Numbered from the stretch's first letter, positions 1 to 9,002 are shown. The stretch is DNA of 64,000 nucleotides from Anaerotalea alkaliphila (GCF_010179735.1 NZ_JAAEEH010000007.1:33885-97884); one strand, 5' to 3'. Notes: generated by a model from the sequence alone, not told the origin. Made by a program: numbers and translations.

Positions 1-250
1 CCTTGTCGTCCGCGGTGGCGCTGATCACCCCTTGGGGCTTGTTCATCATCAGATAGATGTTTTTCTCATAGGGGATGACCTCCCTTTTGTAGGCCACCTG
101 GTCCGCATGGGGGTTCACCTTGTGCTCCGGTTGGCGGACCACTTTGCCGTTCACGGTGATCCGTCCCCAACCGATGTATTTTTTCACTTCGCTCCGTGTG
201 CCCACACCCATGTTGCTCAAGAATTTGTCCAACCGCATGCTATCGCTCAT
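1..250 (-). CDS. RsuA-type rRNA pseudouridine synthase, N-terminal part (cut by window edge)
   Basis: Only the first ~83 residues are present; the gene runs off the left edge. The protein starts MSDSMRLDKFLSNMGVGTRS and continues through an S4 RNA-binding domain (ITVNGKVV, about residues 30-38) into the start of the catalytic domain (YLMMNKPQGVISA). This is the usual opening of the RsuA/RluB/RluE/RluF family, which isomerises uridine in rRNA; RsuA itself acts on U516 of 16S rRNA. The catalytic Asp lies outside the window. The ATG at 248-250 is chosen because a GGAG lies 6 bases upstream; an ATG two codons earlier has no spacing. The start overlaps the rsmF stop as ATGA, so the two are translationally coupled. 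RsuA versus RluB specificity cannot be told from this fragment. Confidence 0.85.
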   Translation of the reverse strand, partial: MSDSMRLDKFLSNMGVGTRSEVKKYIGWGRITVNGKVVRQPEHKVNPHADQVAYKREVIPYEKNIYLMMNKPQGVISATADDK

Positions 251-1647
251 TGCCATCTCCAACCTTTATTGTATTTGTTCTTCAGGATCCTTCCGTCGCT
301 TTTGGCCCACCCCAGGGGGTACCCTTCCACAGCCACCAGCACATACCCCTTCTCCATCTCACGGGAAAGGGTTTCTCCTTTCAGATAGCGGACCAGGTCC
401 GGATCCCCCCGGTCGAAATCCAAGACCCGTTTCCCCTGGCCGGGCTGCAGATGGGACGCAAGGGACTGGGAAGGCTCGAACCTTCCATAGGCCACGTCCC
501 CCAGAAGAAGCCCTGCCCGCAGCACGCGGATGCCCTTCAGGTCGCCCAGCCGTTCCAGCTTTCCAGGCTCCAGGTAAAGCTTCTCCTGGTGCACATGGAG
601 CCTGTCCTGGGGCAGGAAAAACCCGAGGCTCTTCCTCTCGAACTCCCTGTACGCCTCCAGGATCTTGGGCTCCACACGCCGCGGGCCTTTCGGTTTCAAC
701 GGCCCGCGGCTCTCCGGAAGGGCTTCCAGGACATCCTTGGCCAGGAGGGCAACGAAATGCCCCTCTCCCCGAAACCTGTGGGGATAGGCCCGGACCGCCC
801 TGTCCAGCTGGAATTCCCGGGGGAACCCTTCCGTTACCCCTGGTACCAGACCCTCCCTCTTTTCCAGTTCCACCAGGGAGAACTCCGGATGCTCCCCAAG
901 GAACGCCGCCAGGGTGGCTTCGTTCTCCCTGGTGGAAAACGTGCAGGTGGAATAGACCATCCGTCCGCCGGGTTTCAGGAGCCGGGCCGCCTGCCGCAGG
1001 ATCCGGACCTGCTCCCCATGGTACTCCTCCGGAATCTCTTCCTTCCAATGTTTCGCCATCTCCGGATCCCGCCGGAGCATCCCCTCTCCGGAACAGGGTG
1101 CGTCCACCAGGATCTTGTCGAAAGCGGGACCGAAGGCCTTTGCCAGCTTCTCCGGCTTCTCGCTGGTGACCAGCATGTTGTCCACGCCGGCGGCTTCCAG
1201 GTTCTTCAGCAGCGCCTTGCAGCGGGACGGACTGATGTCGTTGCATACCAGCAGCCCCGTCCCCCCCAGCTTGGAGGCCAGCTGGGTGCTCTTGCCCCCC
1301 GGAGCCGCACACATGTCCAGCACCAGGTCTCCCGTCTCCACCGGCAGCATGGCTGCCGGCAACATGGCGGAAGGCTCCTGGATGTAATACAGCCCTGCGG
1401 CGTAGAAGGGATGCTTGGCGGGCCTGTGTCCCGGACGGTAGAAGCGCCCCTCCTCCACAACCGGCGTCCGCTCCAACCCGAAATCCAGGCCGTCCACCAT
1501 CGCTTCCGCACCCCTCTTGAGGGTGTTCACCCGCAGCCCCCGCAGGGGCTGGAATTCCAGCGATGCCAGGAATTCCCCGAAGGTATCCCCCAGCAGCCTT
1601 TCCATGTTCCTAATGAATCCATCCTTCAAGTTGACCGAATTCCCCAT
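247..1647 (-). CDS. rsmF: 16S rRNA (cytosine-C5) methyltransferase, RsmF/NOL1-NOP2-Sun family
   Basis: A 466-residue SAM-dependent RNA m5C methyltransferase. Motif I is DMCAAPGGKS (111-120). The two family cysteines are both present: Cys185 in DAPCSGEGM and the nucleophile Cys235 in YSTCTF. The long C-terminal region after residue ~290 fits the RsmF C-terminal and PUA-like domains, which explains the length compared with ~430 aa RsmB. The ATG at 1645-1647 is preferred over longer versions because it follows GGAAGG, begins like family members, and avoids overlap with the upstream relQ-like gene. It is followed, with ATGA overlap, by an RsuA-type pseudouridine synthase, making a small rRNA-modification unit. 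The exact target cytosine (C1407 in E. coli) is inferred from family only. Confidence 0.9.
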   Translation of the reverse strand: MGNSVNLKDGFIRNMERLLGDTFGEFLASLEFQPLRGLRVNTLKRGAEAMVDGLDFGLERTPVVEEGRFYRPGHRPAKHPFYAAGLYYIQEPSAMLPAAMLPVETGDLVLDMCAAPGGKSTQLASKLGGTGLLVCNDISPSRCKALLKNLEAAGVDNMLVTSEKPEKLAKAFGPAFDKILVDAPCSGEGMLRRDPEMAKHWKEEIPEEYHGEQVRILRQAARLLKPGGRMVYSTCTFSTRENEATLAAFLGEHPEFSLVELEKREGLVPGVTEGFPREFQLDRAVRAYPHRFRGEGHFVALLAKDVLEALPESRGPLKPKGPRRVEPKILEAYREFERKSLGFFLPQDRLHVHQEKLYLEPGKLERLGDLKGIRVLRAGLLLGDVAYGRFEPSQSLASHLQPGQGKRVLDFDRGDPDLVRYLKGETLSREMEKGYVLVAVEGYPLGWAKSDGRILKNKYNKGWRWQ

Positions 1648-1661
1648 AGCCTTCCAACCCC

Positions 1662-2474
1662 TCAGTTGTCTCCCAGGGATTGCACCCTGTAGTTTTCTGC
1701 GATCACATCCAGCTGCCGCCGGAACACGCCCAGTTTTTCCAGATTCCCCTCTTCCCAAAGGCGGTAGAATTCCTCCTGGATCTTCTCCACCTCCCGGTCA
1801 TTCTCTGAGGCGCTGCGGATGTTCTGGATATTGTTCAGGATGTCCGCAATCACGCCGGACTTGTATTGGAAGGTGTTTTGCGCCTCCATGATCTCGCTGC
1901 GGATAGTGGAAAGCTCCTCGTCCAGCACATGGGCTGCTTCCGCCGCCTTCATAAGGCGCTCCCGTATCTCCGCCGGGATGTTGTGCTTGTACTTGTATTG
2001 GAGGGAATGCTCTATGGTGGCCCAGAAGTTCATGGCCAAGGTGCGGATCTGTATCTCCGCCTGGATCCTTTTCTTCCCAAGCGCCGTATGCACATCGTAA
2101 TATATGATGATGTGGTAGCTCTTGTAACCGCTCTGCTTCATGTTGGAAATGTAGTCCTTCTCGTACTTGATTTCCATGTCGCTCCTGGAGCGGATGATTT
2201 CCACCACCTTGTCGATGTCTTCCACGAACTGGCAGATGATCCTGAGGCCGGCGATGTCCTCGATCTCCTCCTCCATGCTGTCCAACGGAATCTGCTTCTT
2301 CCTGGCCTTGTCCAAAATGCTTGATATCTTCTTTACCCTTCCGTCCACCAGTTCCACGGGGGAATATTTCCCCAACTTGTTGTTTTCCGTCCGGATGGAC
2401 GTGAACTTGATGACAAGTTCCTGCACCGCCTGCTGGTAGGGGATGAGGATTTCCCTCCACATCTGTATTTCCAT
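1662..2474 (-). CDS. Small alarmone synthetase, RelQ/YjbM-like (p)ppGpp synthetase
   Basis: A 270-residue RelA/SpoT-domain protein without hydrolase, TGS or ACT domains. It transfers pyrophosphate from ATP to GDP or GTP to make (p)ppGpp. The synthetase core covers about residues 48-165: EDIAGLRIIC (72-81), the YISNMKQSGYKSYH substrate loop (108-121) and EIQIRTLAMNFWATIEH (140-156). The final ~100 residues are acidic and helical, probably a coiled coil longer than in Bacillus YjbM (211 aa). AGGAG precedes the ATG by 7 bases. An extended -10 (TGCTACAAT on the minus strand) lies about 55 bases upstream. RelQ and RelP types are hard to separate by eye; the C-terminal helices favour RelQ. Confidence 0.88.
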   Translation of the reverse strand: MEIQMWREILIPYQQAVQELVIKFTSIRTENNKLGKYSPVELVDGRVKKISSILDKARKKQIPLDSMEEEIEDIAGLRIICQFVEDIDKVVEIIRSRSDMEIKYEKDYISNMKQSGYKSYHIIIYYDVHTALGKKRIQAEIQIRTLAMNFWATIEHSLQYKYKHNIPAEIRERLMKAAEAAHVLDEELSTIRSEIMEAQNTFQYKSGVIADILNNIQNIRSASENDREVEKIQEEFYRLWEEGNLEKLGVFRRQLDVIAENYRVQSLGDN

Positions 2475-2527
2475 GACAACACTCCTGTCCCTTTTCTATC
2501 TGCTCTTTTTCCATTGATTCCTTTTAG

Positions 2528-2536
2528 ATTGTAGCA
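2528..2536 (-). promoter_or_regulatory. Extended -10 promoter element for the relQ-like gene
   Basis: On the minus strand this reads TGCTACAAT, an extended -10 box. It lies between the rpsT terminator and the alarmone synthetase gene, so that gene and the rsmF-rsuA pair have their own promoter. No convincing -35 hexamer is seen. Confidence 0.5.
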
Positions 2537-2577
2537 CAAGCACTTCGCCTCGTCCACAGGGGGCTCCCTGTCGCACA

Positions 2578-2607
2578 AGAAAAGCGTATCCTTGCCGGAT
2601 ACGCTTC
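2578..2607 (-). terminator. Intrinsic terminator of rpsT
   Basis: A perfect 10-bp stem (aagcgtatcc / ggatacgctt) with a 5-base loop; on the minus strand it is followed by TTTTC. It sits 25 bases after the rpsT stop codon. Confidence 0.85.
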
Positions 2608-2632
2608 AAGGCCTTCCTTATATGACGTCAGC

Positions 2633-2902
2633 CTACTCAGCCGCCATCTTGTTAACTGCTTTTGTCAAGCGCGCCACTCTTCTGGCGGCGGTGTTCTTGT
2701 GGAAAATCCCTTTGGATTTAGCCTTATCTATTTCAGAAACCGCAACAAGCAATTGTGCCTGGGCGGCTGCTTGATCGTTGGCTGCGATTGCGCCCAAGAC
2801 CTTCTTGATCTCAGTCTTTACGCGGGATTTGATCATTTTGTTTCTCATTGTCTTCGTCTGTGTGACGAGGATTCTCTTTTTTGCAGACTTGATGTTTGCC
2901 AT
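2633..2902 (-). CDS. rpsT: 30S ribosomal protein S20
   Basis: An 89-residue basic protein beginning MANIKSAKKRILVTQTKTMR, the standard S20 N-terminus. It binds the 5' domain of 16S rRNA and helps small-subunit assembly. The rest is helical and lysine/arginine rich (HKNTAARRVARLTKAVNK). The MANIK start is chosen over an in-frame start 11 codons earlier because all S20 proteins begin this way and GGAGGTG lies just upstream. The gene is monocistronic: a consensus promoter lies ~160 bases upstream and a terminator directly downstream. The comEC-holA-rpsT order is common in Bacillota. Confidence 0.98.
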   Translation of the reverse strand: MANIKSAKKRILVTQTKTMRNKMIKSRVKTEIKKVLGAIAANDQAAAQAQLLVAVSEIDKAKSKGIFHKNTAARRVARLTKAVNKMAAE

Positions 2903-3063
2903 GTTCTCACCTCCGTTGGTAGAATGCTTGTGCATCCATCTTGTTCCAGCCGTTCCGCAAATAGAGGGTGAGCTTCCAGGATGGGATGGATGTCATTGCC
3001 GTTCCAAAGTGGGGTTTGTACCGGCAACAGGCCTTGAAATATCGCACTAAAACATACTGTTAC

Positions 3064-3092
3064 ATTCTACCGGAGTCCGGTCTTTTTGTCAA
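3064..3092 (-). promoter_or_regulatory. Sigma-A promoter of rpsT
   Basis: On the minus strand: TTGACA (3087-3092), a 17-base spacer, TAGAAT (3064-3069). The -35 is a perfect consensus. It lies immediately beyond the holA stop codon. It implies a ~155-nt 5' leader on rpsT mRNA, in which autogenous control by S20 would be possible. Confidence 0.88.
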
Positions 3093-3096
3093 TAGC

Positions 3097-4095
3097 CTAT
3101 TTCCCGTTTCCGCTGTTTTCTATGAGGATCATCTGGACGCCGATCTCCAGGTCCATCCGTCCCTGCTTGAAGAGCAGTTCCACCTCCAGACACTTGTTCA
3201 GCGCCAGCAGCAGGCGCTCCTTGGAAAACCGCCCCGCCTGGCGCAGGTTCTTGTTTGCGACGAAGGGCGGCAGCTTGATTTTGGATGCGATGGCGCCGGG
3301 GCTGTGGCCGGCTTCGGCCATCAGCTTCACCTGCAGCAGGATCCGCAACTGTCTGGACAGGAGGAAGAGGATCCGTGTGGGCGGTTCCTTCAGGGCCATC
3401 AGGTCCTGGAAGAGGCCCAATGCCTCCTCCCTTTTTTCTGTCCCCAGGCACTCCACCATGGCGAACACCTTGTTCTCCAGATTCTTCGAACAGATCCTGT
3501 CGATGTGGTCCCGGGTGACCACCGGTTCCTCCCATGCGTAGTCCACCAGCTTCTCCAGCTCGTTCTCCACCCGCTCCAGTTCGAACCCCACCGTTTCGAT
3601 GAAATGTCGGGCGGTTCCCCGTTCGATGTTCTTTCCATGGCGGGCCAGCCTCCGGGCCAGATGCTTCACCAGCTCCTCTTCCCCCAGGTGCTTGAACTCC
3701 ACCACTTCCCCGTGCTTGGAGGCTTGTTTGAACAGGCGGCTGCGCTTGTCCACCTCCTTCTCCAGGAGGAAAAGCGTGGCTGTGTCCGGAATCCTTTCCA
3801 GATGGGAGGCCAGCTTTTCCACCTTCTTGGCGTTCTTGGGAAGGAACAGGTCCATGCCGTTCAGGACCACCACCCGCCGTTCCGCAAGGAAAGGCAGTGT
3901 TTCCAGCGCATCCAGGATCCGCTCCTCCTGGATGGCCCCGTCGAACTGTTCATAGTTCATGGAGTCCTCTTTGGAACCCACCAGCCTTTTCACCATGGAA
4001 TCCAGGTAGGAATGGGCAAGATAGGTCTCCGGTCCGTAAAAAAGATATAGTCTTCCGAAGTTTCCGGTCTTCAGTTGGTCTTTCAATGTCTTCAT
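3097..4095 (-). CDS. holA: DNA polymerase III delta subunit (clamp loader)
   Basis: A 332-residue HolA protein. It opens the beta sliding clamp as part of the clamp-loader complex. The N-terminus MKTLKDQLKTGNFGRLYLFY leads into GPETYLAHSYLDSMVKRLVG, the typical HolA start with a degenerate P-loop. The clamp-contacting and AAA+-like segments follow (RVVVLNGMDLFLPKN, VDKRSRLFK), then the C-terminal helical collar (LLLALNKCLEVELLFKQGRMD). The ATG at 4095 is chosen because AAGGAG lies 9 bases upstream; a longer in-frame version would overlap comEC by ~190 bases with non-family sequence. It follows comEC with a 25-base gap, the usual arrangement. Confidence 0.93.
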   Translation of the reverse strand: MKTLKDQLKTGNFGRLYLFYGPETYLAHSYLDSMVKRLVGSKEDSMNYEQFDGAIQEERILDALETLPFLAERRVVVLNGMDLFLPKNAKKVEKLASHLERIPDTATLFLLEKEVDKRSRLFKQASKHGEVVEFKHLGEEELVKHLARRLARHGKNIERGTARHFIETVGFELERVENELEKLVDYAWEEPVVTRDHIDRICSKNLENKVFAMVECLGTEKREEALGLFQDLMALKEPPTRILFLLSRQLRILLQVKLMAEAGHSPGAIASKIKLPPFVANKNLRQAGRFSKERLLLALNKCLEVELLFKQGRMDLEIGVQMILIENSGNGK

Positions 4096-4120
4096 TCCAT
4101 CTTCTCCTTGTCGGTCCCCT

Positions 4121-6523
4121 TCACCACAGTCCCCTTTCCTTGATTGCAAGGGACTGTCCCCTGGGATTCTGCACTTCCAGGCGGAAACCGCCCTTTCCGT
4201 CGGTCGTCGCCGCAACCGCTCCCTGGAGGGCCGTGTGCAAGCCCAGGGCTCCCGCCTCTTCATACCGGAGCAGCACCTCCGGGGACGGGTGTCCGTAGGG
4301 ATTGTTCCGGCCATAGGAAAACACCGCCGCCTTGGGGCCGATCCGGTCCAGCCATCCCTGGCCGGAGGAGGTGCCCGCCCCGTGGTGGGGCACCTTCAGC
4401 AGGTCCACCCCCGCCAGGGCCCCATCCGCCATCCTGTTTTCGGCCAGGGATTCCACATCCCCTGTGAACCCCAGGGAGAATTCCCCCAGGTCCAGCCGGA
4501 GGACCAGGGAGCGGTCGTTGTTCTTCACCACCTCCCCCGCTTCCAGGGGGGGAGAGACGTCGGTGACCGCCAGGGCGCCCACCTGGATTCCATCTCCCGG
4601 ATGCAGGTGGTGGAGGGCCACCCCCATCTCTTCCGCCTTCACCAGCAGCGGTTCCAGCTGGAGGTCCCTTTGGTCCGCATAGAGCCGGCTGACGGCCAGA
4701 AAGCCCACTTCCATGTCCTCCAGAAGCTCCAGGACCCCTTGGCTGTGGTCGTAGTCGCTGTGGGACAGGAACACCCCCGATAGCCTGCCGATCCCCTTGG
4801 ACTCCAGGGCCTTGGCGACGACCCTGCGGCCCGTATTCGTCTCCTCCAGATGGCGTAAGCCCCCTCCGTCCACCAGGAAGGTCTCCCCTCCATGGGAGAA
4901 GAAGGCCGCATCGCCCTGTCCCACGTCCAAGAAGACCACTTCCAGCCTTCCCTCCCTCCAGGTCTGGTGGCAGGAGAGCGCAACCAGGAATCCCAAAAGG
5001 ACCAGCAGATGGAGCCGCCGGGTGTGCGTCCAGGACCAGCGGGAGAGGAGGAGCAGATGCCCTCCCAGCCACAGCACATAGAACACCATCCCCCATCCCT
5101 GGAGCACCCCCGGCACCCAGGTTCCCCCGGGCAGGTTCCCGAAGAAATCCCCCACACCCACAAGGTAGTCCAGCAGGTGCACCAGGGAGGCGCTGAAAAA
5201 CACGGCAAGCGGCGTCCATGTCCATGCAAGGCACAGGACCAGAACGCAAAGCAGGACCACGCCTCCGAAAACCGGCACGGCCAGGAGGTTGGCCAGGATT
5301 CCGTACAGGGGTATCCTGTGGAAGTACAGGACGAGTACGGGAAGCGTGCACAAGGTGGCGGAAAGGGAAACCAGAAGCCCCTGGGCCAGGGGCCTCCTGT
5401 CCGGATTGAAGGAATCCTCCAGCACCGGCAGCACCACCAGGATTCCCAGTACCGCAGAAACCGAAAGCAGGAATCCCGCATCCCGCAGGATCCATGGATT
5501 GTAGGCCGTCCAAACCAGGCAGACAAGGGAAAGGGCGGACAACCCGTCATACCGCTCCCCCTGGAAGGGCGCCAGAAGGAAGAGGAACAGCATGGCCCCC
5601 GCCCTCTGGATGGAGAAGCCCCCGCCTGCCAAAAAGGAGTAGGCGAGGAGGAAGAAAAAGGCAAGGACGGTGCCGAGCACCCTGCTGCCCGTAAGGCGGC
5701 GTGCCATCCAGTGGAAGCCCAGGACCAGGATGCCCGTGTGAAGGCCCGAAACGGCCAGGAGATGGGAAAGCCCCCCCACCCGGAAGCTCTCCAGGTCCTC
5801 CTCTTCCAGCAGGTCCTTCCGGGCCAGCAGGATCGTCTCCAGCATGCCCAGGTGCCTGGGTTCCAGAACCTTCTCCAGCGCGGCCCGCTCCAAACGGTGG
5901 AAGCCATGCCGCCATGCCAGGGGCCCCCTGCCTGTCCCAGGGAGAAGGAAAGCCCCTTCCATATCCCCCTGGATGTACGTGGAGCGGGCGAACCGATAGG
6001 TCCTCTGGTTGAAGGCTCCCGGGTTGGAGGGGGCAGGGATGAGCTGGGGACGGCTCCGGAAACGCACCAGGTCCCCCGGCGCCGCCTCCAGGTCCCCTTC
6101 CTGGAAGAACCTTCCCCGTACCGCCTGCCAGGACGGATAGCGCCGATTCCCCACATCCAGGATCCGGACGGTCCAGACGCTTCCCCTGTCGGTTTTTCCC
6201 ACTTCTTCCACGCGCCCGTAGAAGGAACGCTCCCCTTCCCCCAGCAGCTCCATCTCCTCCAGGAAAAGGGCCATGGCGTGGAAGCGGAGGAAACCGAAAA
6301 GGCACATGGCCAGAAGGATGGGAATCCATTTCCGGTCATGTGCCTTGCCCAAGCGGAACAGGGCCAGCGCCCCAACCCCCGCCGGTACCGCCACGGACCC
6401 GTACGGTCCGTACAGGAGCGTCCCCGCCACAAAAGCGGCGGCCAGCAGAAAAGCCGGCCGTCTTGTTGCGTGGGAAAGAAGGGGCACGGTTCGGCTGGAT
6501 GTCATGGCGGCCCTTCCTTTCAT
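4121..6523 (-). CDS. comEC: ComEC/Rec2 DNA-uptake channel protein
   Basis: An 800-residue polytopic membrane protein. It carries single-stranded DNA across the membrane during natural transformation. In order: N-terminal membrane segments (FLLAAAFVAGTLLYG), an OB-fold/DUF4131 region, the competence membrane domain (GLSHLLAVSGLHTGILVLGF near residue 255) with about eight more hydrophobic helices, and a C-terminal metallo-beta-lactamase-like domain (VVFLDVGQGDAAFF; HSDYDHS near residue 586). The metal motif HxDxDH is intact, so the nuclease-like domain may be active. Length matches full Rec2-type proteins (740-800 aa). comEA lies ~3 kb upstream rather than adjacent, because walRK and a GerMN gene stand between. 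An alternative start six codons in is possible. Confidence 0.93.
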   Translation of the reverse strand: MKGRAAMTSSRTVPLLSHATRRPAFLLAAAFVAGTLLYGPYGSVAVPAGVGALALFRLGKAHDRKWIPILLAMCLFGFLRFHAMALFLEEMELLGEGERSFYGRVEEVGKTDRGSVWTVRILDVGNRRYPSWQAVRGRFFQEGDLEAAPGDLVRFRSRPQLIPAPSNPGAFNQRTYRFARSTYIQGDMEGAFLLPGTGRGPLAWRHGFHRLERAALEKVLEPRHLGMLETILLARKDLLEEEDLESFRVGGLSHLLAVSGLHTGILVLGFHWMARRLTGSRVLGTVLAFFFLLAYSFLAGGGFSIQRAGAMLFLFLLAPFQGERYDGLSALSLVCLVWTAYNPWILRDAGFLLSVSAVLGILVVLPVLEDSFNPDRRPLAQGLLVSLSATLCTLPVLVLYFHRIPLYGILANLLAVPVFGGVVLLCVLVLCLAWTWTPLAVFFSASLVHLLDYLVGVGDFFGNLPGGTWVPGVLQGWGMVFYVLWLGGHLLLLSRWSWTHTRRLHLLVLLGFLVALSCHQTWREGRLEVVFLDVGQGDAAFFSHGGETFLVDGGGLRHLEETNTGRRVVAKALESKGIGRLSGVFLSHSDYDHSQGVLELLEDMEVGFLAVSRLYADQRDLQLEPLLVKAEEMGVALHHLHPGDGIQVGALAVTDVSPPLEAGEVVKNNDRSLVLRLDLGEFSLGFTGDVESLAENRMADGALAGVDLLKVPHHGAGTSSGQGWLDRIGPKAAVFSYGRNNPYGHPSPEVLLRYEEAGALGLHTALQGAVAATTDGKGGFRLEVQNPRGQSLAIKERGLW

Positions 6524-6526
6524 GCC

Positions 6527-7477
6527 CTAGTGGGCCAGGATGTCCTCGTCCCTGGAGAACAGGTTGTCGAAGGGCAGTGTCCCCTTGTAGGAGGCGATGA
6601 TCTCCCCCTCCACCAGGAACTGCACCCGGGTAATCCCCTTCAGGTCCGTCAGCGTATTCACGATTCCATAGATGACGGTCTTTTCCGTCATCGATTTCTC
6701 CAGCGGACGGGAGAGGAAATCTTCCGCCAGGTCCACGTAGCAGATGCCCTCATTGACATAGACGTTCTTCAGCTGCGTCTTCGAGGAGACCGGTTTCGTC
6801 AGAGGCTCCCCCTTGTCCGTCTTTGCCGCCTCGTCCGCCTGGATGTAGGCTCCCAGTACATTGGCTTCAAGGGTCTTGCTCGTGTCCAGGACGATGGTCT
6901 TCTGTAGGGGCACCAGATGCTGCCCATCCTTTGCGGCGTAGTAGAAGGTCACTTCCTTGGAGACGGTCTCTTTCATCTCTGCGTGCAGGTCGATGATCAC
7001 GTCGCTCTGGGTCATCTTGCCATAAGCGATTCCATCCTGGTTGGTGAGGGGGATGCCTTTCACATAGAACTCCACATCCCTGACGAAATCCAGGGCTGTG
7101 ACCGACCGTACGACGGAGGAACGGCACAGCAGTTCGTCAATGGGGCTCATGGTGGCATACCATGCAGGCCAGTCCAGAACCAAAGTGTCGCCCTTCAGTT
7201 CCACCTTCACCAGGGTAAGCTCCTTCGGTACAGTGGGATATCCCCCCTTTTCCAGCTTTCCGTTCTGCAGCACGGAAAGGGATTCCCGGATGACCTCCTC
7301 CACCCCCTCCTCCTCCAGCTCCACGACCACAGGCACCAGATTGGTCCTGTCGGCGTTTGCCAGATAGAAGACCGGGGACTCTTTCGTTCTTGTGATATAT
7401 TCCTCTTTCTGTCCGGAACCGCAAGCCGCCGCAAGCAAGACAAGCAGCAGACCTCCAGTTATGATCCATTTTCTCAA
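6527..7477 (-). CDS. GerMN-domain lipoprotein (GerM-like)
   Basis: A 316-residue predicted lipoprotein. The start is the TTG at 7475-7477: GGAGG lies 7 bases upstream, and the product then opens with LRKWIITGGLLLVLLAAACG, a clean signal peptide with lipobox LAAAC. Two tandem GerMN-like repeats follow, each with a long beta-hairpin region ending in a conserved Asp/Asn turn (LVLDWPAWYATMSPIDELLC near 100; CYVDLAEDFLS near 250). GerMN domains occur in B. subtilis GerM and in actinobacterial LpqB, envelope proteins tied to spore development or two-component signalling. It directly follows walK, so it may tune that sensor as YycH or LpqB do elsewhere; that is inference. An extended -10 just upstream would also let it be expressed alone. 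Confidence 0.8.
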   Translation of the reverse strand: MRKWIITGGLLLVLLAAACGSGQKEEYITRTKESPVFYLANADRTNLVPVVVELEEEGVEEVIRESLSVLQNGKLEKGGYPTVPKELTLVKVELKGDTLVLDWPAWYATMSPIDELLCRSSVVRSVTALDFVRDVEFYVKGIPLTNQDGIAYGKMTQSDVIIDLHAEMKETVSKEVTFYYAAKDGQHLVPLQKTIVLDTSKTLEANVLGAYIQADEAAKTDKGEPLTKPVSSKTQLKNVYVNEGICYVDLAEDFLSRPLEKSMTEKTVIYGIVNTLTDLKGITRVQFLVEGEIIASYKGTLPFDNLFSRDEDILAH

Positions 7478-7512
7478 TTCAGGTCCTCCAAATTCAACCG
7501 ACATCTTACAAC

Positions 7513-7521
7513 ATAATAGCA
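7513..7521 (-). promoter_or_regulatory. Extended -10 promoter element before the GerMN lipoprotein gene
   Basis: On the minus strand TGCTATTAT, 35 bases upstream of the TTG start, inside a 100-base AT-rich gap after walK. No clear -35 box at 17-18 bases, though TTGTAA-N17-TTAAAT lies just upstream as an alternative. Confidence 0.45.
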
Positions 7522-7577
7522 AAAAATCATTTAAATAGCTTTACCAAGTTGTTACAATTATATGAAGTTCGCTGTCG

Positions 7578-9002
7578 CTACCCCTGGGTGACCTGATTCA
7601 GTGGAAGCTTGATGCTGAAAGTGGTTCCTTCATGGAGCTGGCTTTCACATTTGATTGTGCCCTTGTGCATGAGGATGGTCTTCTGGACGATGGAAAGCCC
7701 CAAACCCGTCCCTCCCGTATCCCTGGAGCGGGTCTTGTCCACCCGGTAAAAGCGTTGGAACACCTTGTCGATGCTTTCTTCGGGGATTCCTTCCCCCGTA
7801 TCCTGGACGGTGATGTAGAGGTTCTTGTGGTCCGCATCCAGGGTTACCCTGATTTCCCCGTCCTCGTTGTTGTACTTGATGGCATTTTCCACCACGTTGG
7901 TGAGGGCAAGGCTCAGCTTCGTCTCGTCCCCCTGGCAGCGGACCTGCCGGAAGCTTTCGAACACGATCTGGATGGACTTCTGGTCCGCCAAGGGTTTCAG
8001 CCGTTTCAGGACGCTCTCCACCAGCTGGTTCATGTCCACTTCCTCGAAGGAGAGCTGCTGCTCCTTCTTGTCCATGGTCACCAGGACCAGCAGGTCGTTG
8101 ATGATCTTGTTCTCCCGGTCCACTTCGTTCCGGATATCCTCCAGGAATTCCCGGTATAGCTCCACCGGCATCCCCTCCTGGGAAAGCAGGGACTCGGCCA
8201 GCACCTTCATGGAACTGAGCGGCGTCTTCAACTCATGGGACACGTTGGCCACAAACTGCTGCCGGTTCTCCTCCTGTTCCGCCAGCCGGTTCACCATGTG
8301 GTTGAAGGTTGTGGCGATCTCCTGGACCTCGTAGTTCCCCCGGACGCCGAACTGCTCGTCGATGTGTCCCTCCGTGACCCGGTTCATGTGCTGGATCAGC
8401 TCCTGGAAGGGCTTTGTGAATACACCGGAAAAATAATAGCTGAGTCCCAGTATCAGGAATCCCAGCACCACTGCGGTCATGTAGGTGATGTTCTTCATCC
8501 GGGCGATGGCGCTGGTGACGCTCTCATAGGAGCTGGTCAGCACGATCACCCCGCTGACCTTGGTCCTGTCCGCATTGTTGACAGGCACCACCACCTGCCC
8601 CACGCTCCTCTCCTTGACATGGATATAGCTGCTTTTCCCTCCCAAGCCACCGATGATTTCCCTGGTGGCATAGGTTTTCCCCGTCTCCAAGTCGTTGGTG
8701 TCGTACAGGATGGTGCCGGCCTCATCGGCCACCATCACCCTTCCGTCCGTCACCGCCTTGATGTGTTTGAGGAAATCCCCGTAAGCGGCCTCATCGAAGA
8801 AGCCGCTGCTGGAAAGGTTGATGGACAGGGTGTTGGCAAGCCGGAAGAGCTCGCTTTTCTTTTCGTTCTCGTAATAGTTCCGCATGGATTGGATCAACGC
8901 CACGGACAGGACCAGTGTGGCGACCAGACCTACGGCTGCGAAGGCCAGCAACAGCTTGACCCGGATGCTGTTGACCTTTTTCGACTCAATGCTGATAATA
9001 AT
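7578..9002 (-). CDS. walK: WalK/YycG-like sensor histidine kinase
   Basis: A membrane sensor kinase paired with the adjacent WalR-like regulator. From the proposed start it is ~474 residues: first membrane helix (VKLLLAFAAVGLVATLVLSVALI), an extracytoplasmic Cache-like domain of ~150 residues, second helix (AVVLGFLILGLSYYFSG), HAMP, HisKA (SHELKTPLSS, His near residue 256), and HATPase_c (NVVENAIKYNNEDGEI, DTGEGIPEES, GGTGLGLSIV). There is no PAS domain. The start is uncertain: no ATG/GTG/TTG lies between the end of walR and the first membrane helix. An ATT at 9000-9002 sits 6 bases after GGGGAG; the nearest standard ATG (9101) would read 33 residues antisense-free but out of frame through walR. 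The true WalK role (cell-wall control) is inferred from family and synteny. Confidence 0.85.
   Translation of the reverse strand: MIISIESKKVNSIRVKLLLAFAAVGLVATLVLSVALIQSMRNYYENEKKSELFRLANTLSINLSSSGFFDEAAYGDFLKHIKAVTDGRVMVADEAGTILYDTNDLETGKTYATREIIGGLGGKSSYIHVKERSVGQVVVPVNNADRTKVSGVIVLTSSYESVTSAIARMKNITYMTAVVLGFLILGLSYYFSGVFTKPFQELIQHMNRVTEGHIDEQFGVRGNYEVQEIATTFNHMVNRLAEQEENRQQFVANVSHELKTPLSSMKVLAESLLSQEGMPVELYREFLEDIRNEVDRENKIINDLLVLVTMDKKEQQLSFEEVDMNQLVESVLKRLKPLADQKSIQIVFESFRQVRCQGDETKLSLALTNVVENAIKYNNEDGEIRVTLDADHKNLYITVQDTGEGIPEESIDKVFQRFYRVDKTRSRDTGGTGLGLSIVQKTILMHKGTIKCESQLHEGTTFSIKLPLNQVTQG

Noticed and set aside
4892..6907. Long rightward open frame (671 codons) opposite comEC
   Set aside because: Pro/Gln/His-rich shadow of comEC codons, with no family motif and no ribosome binding site.
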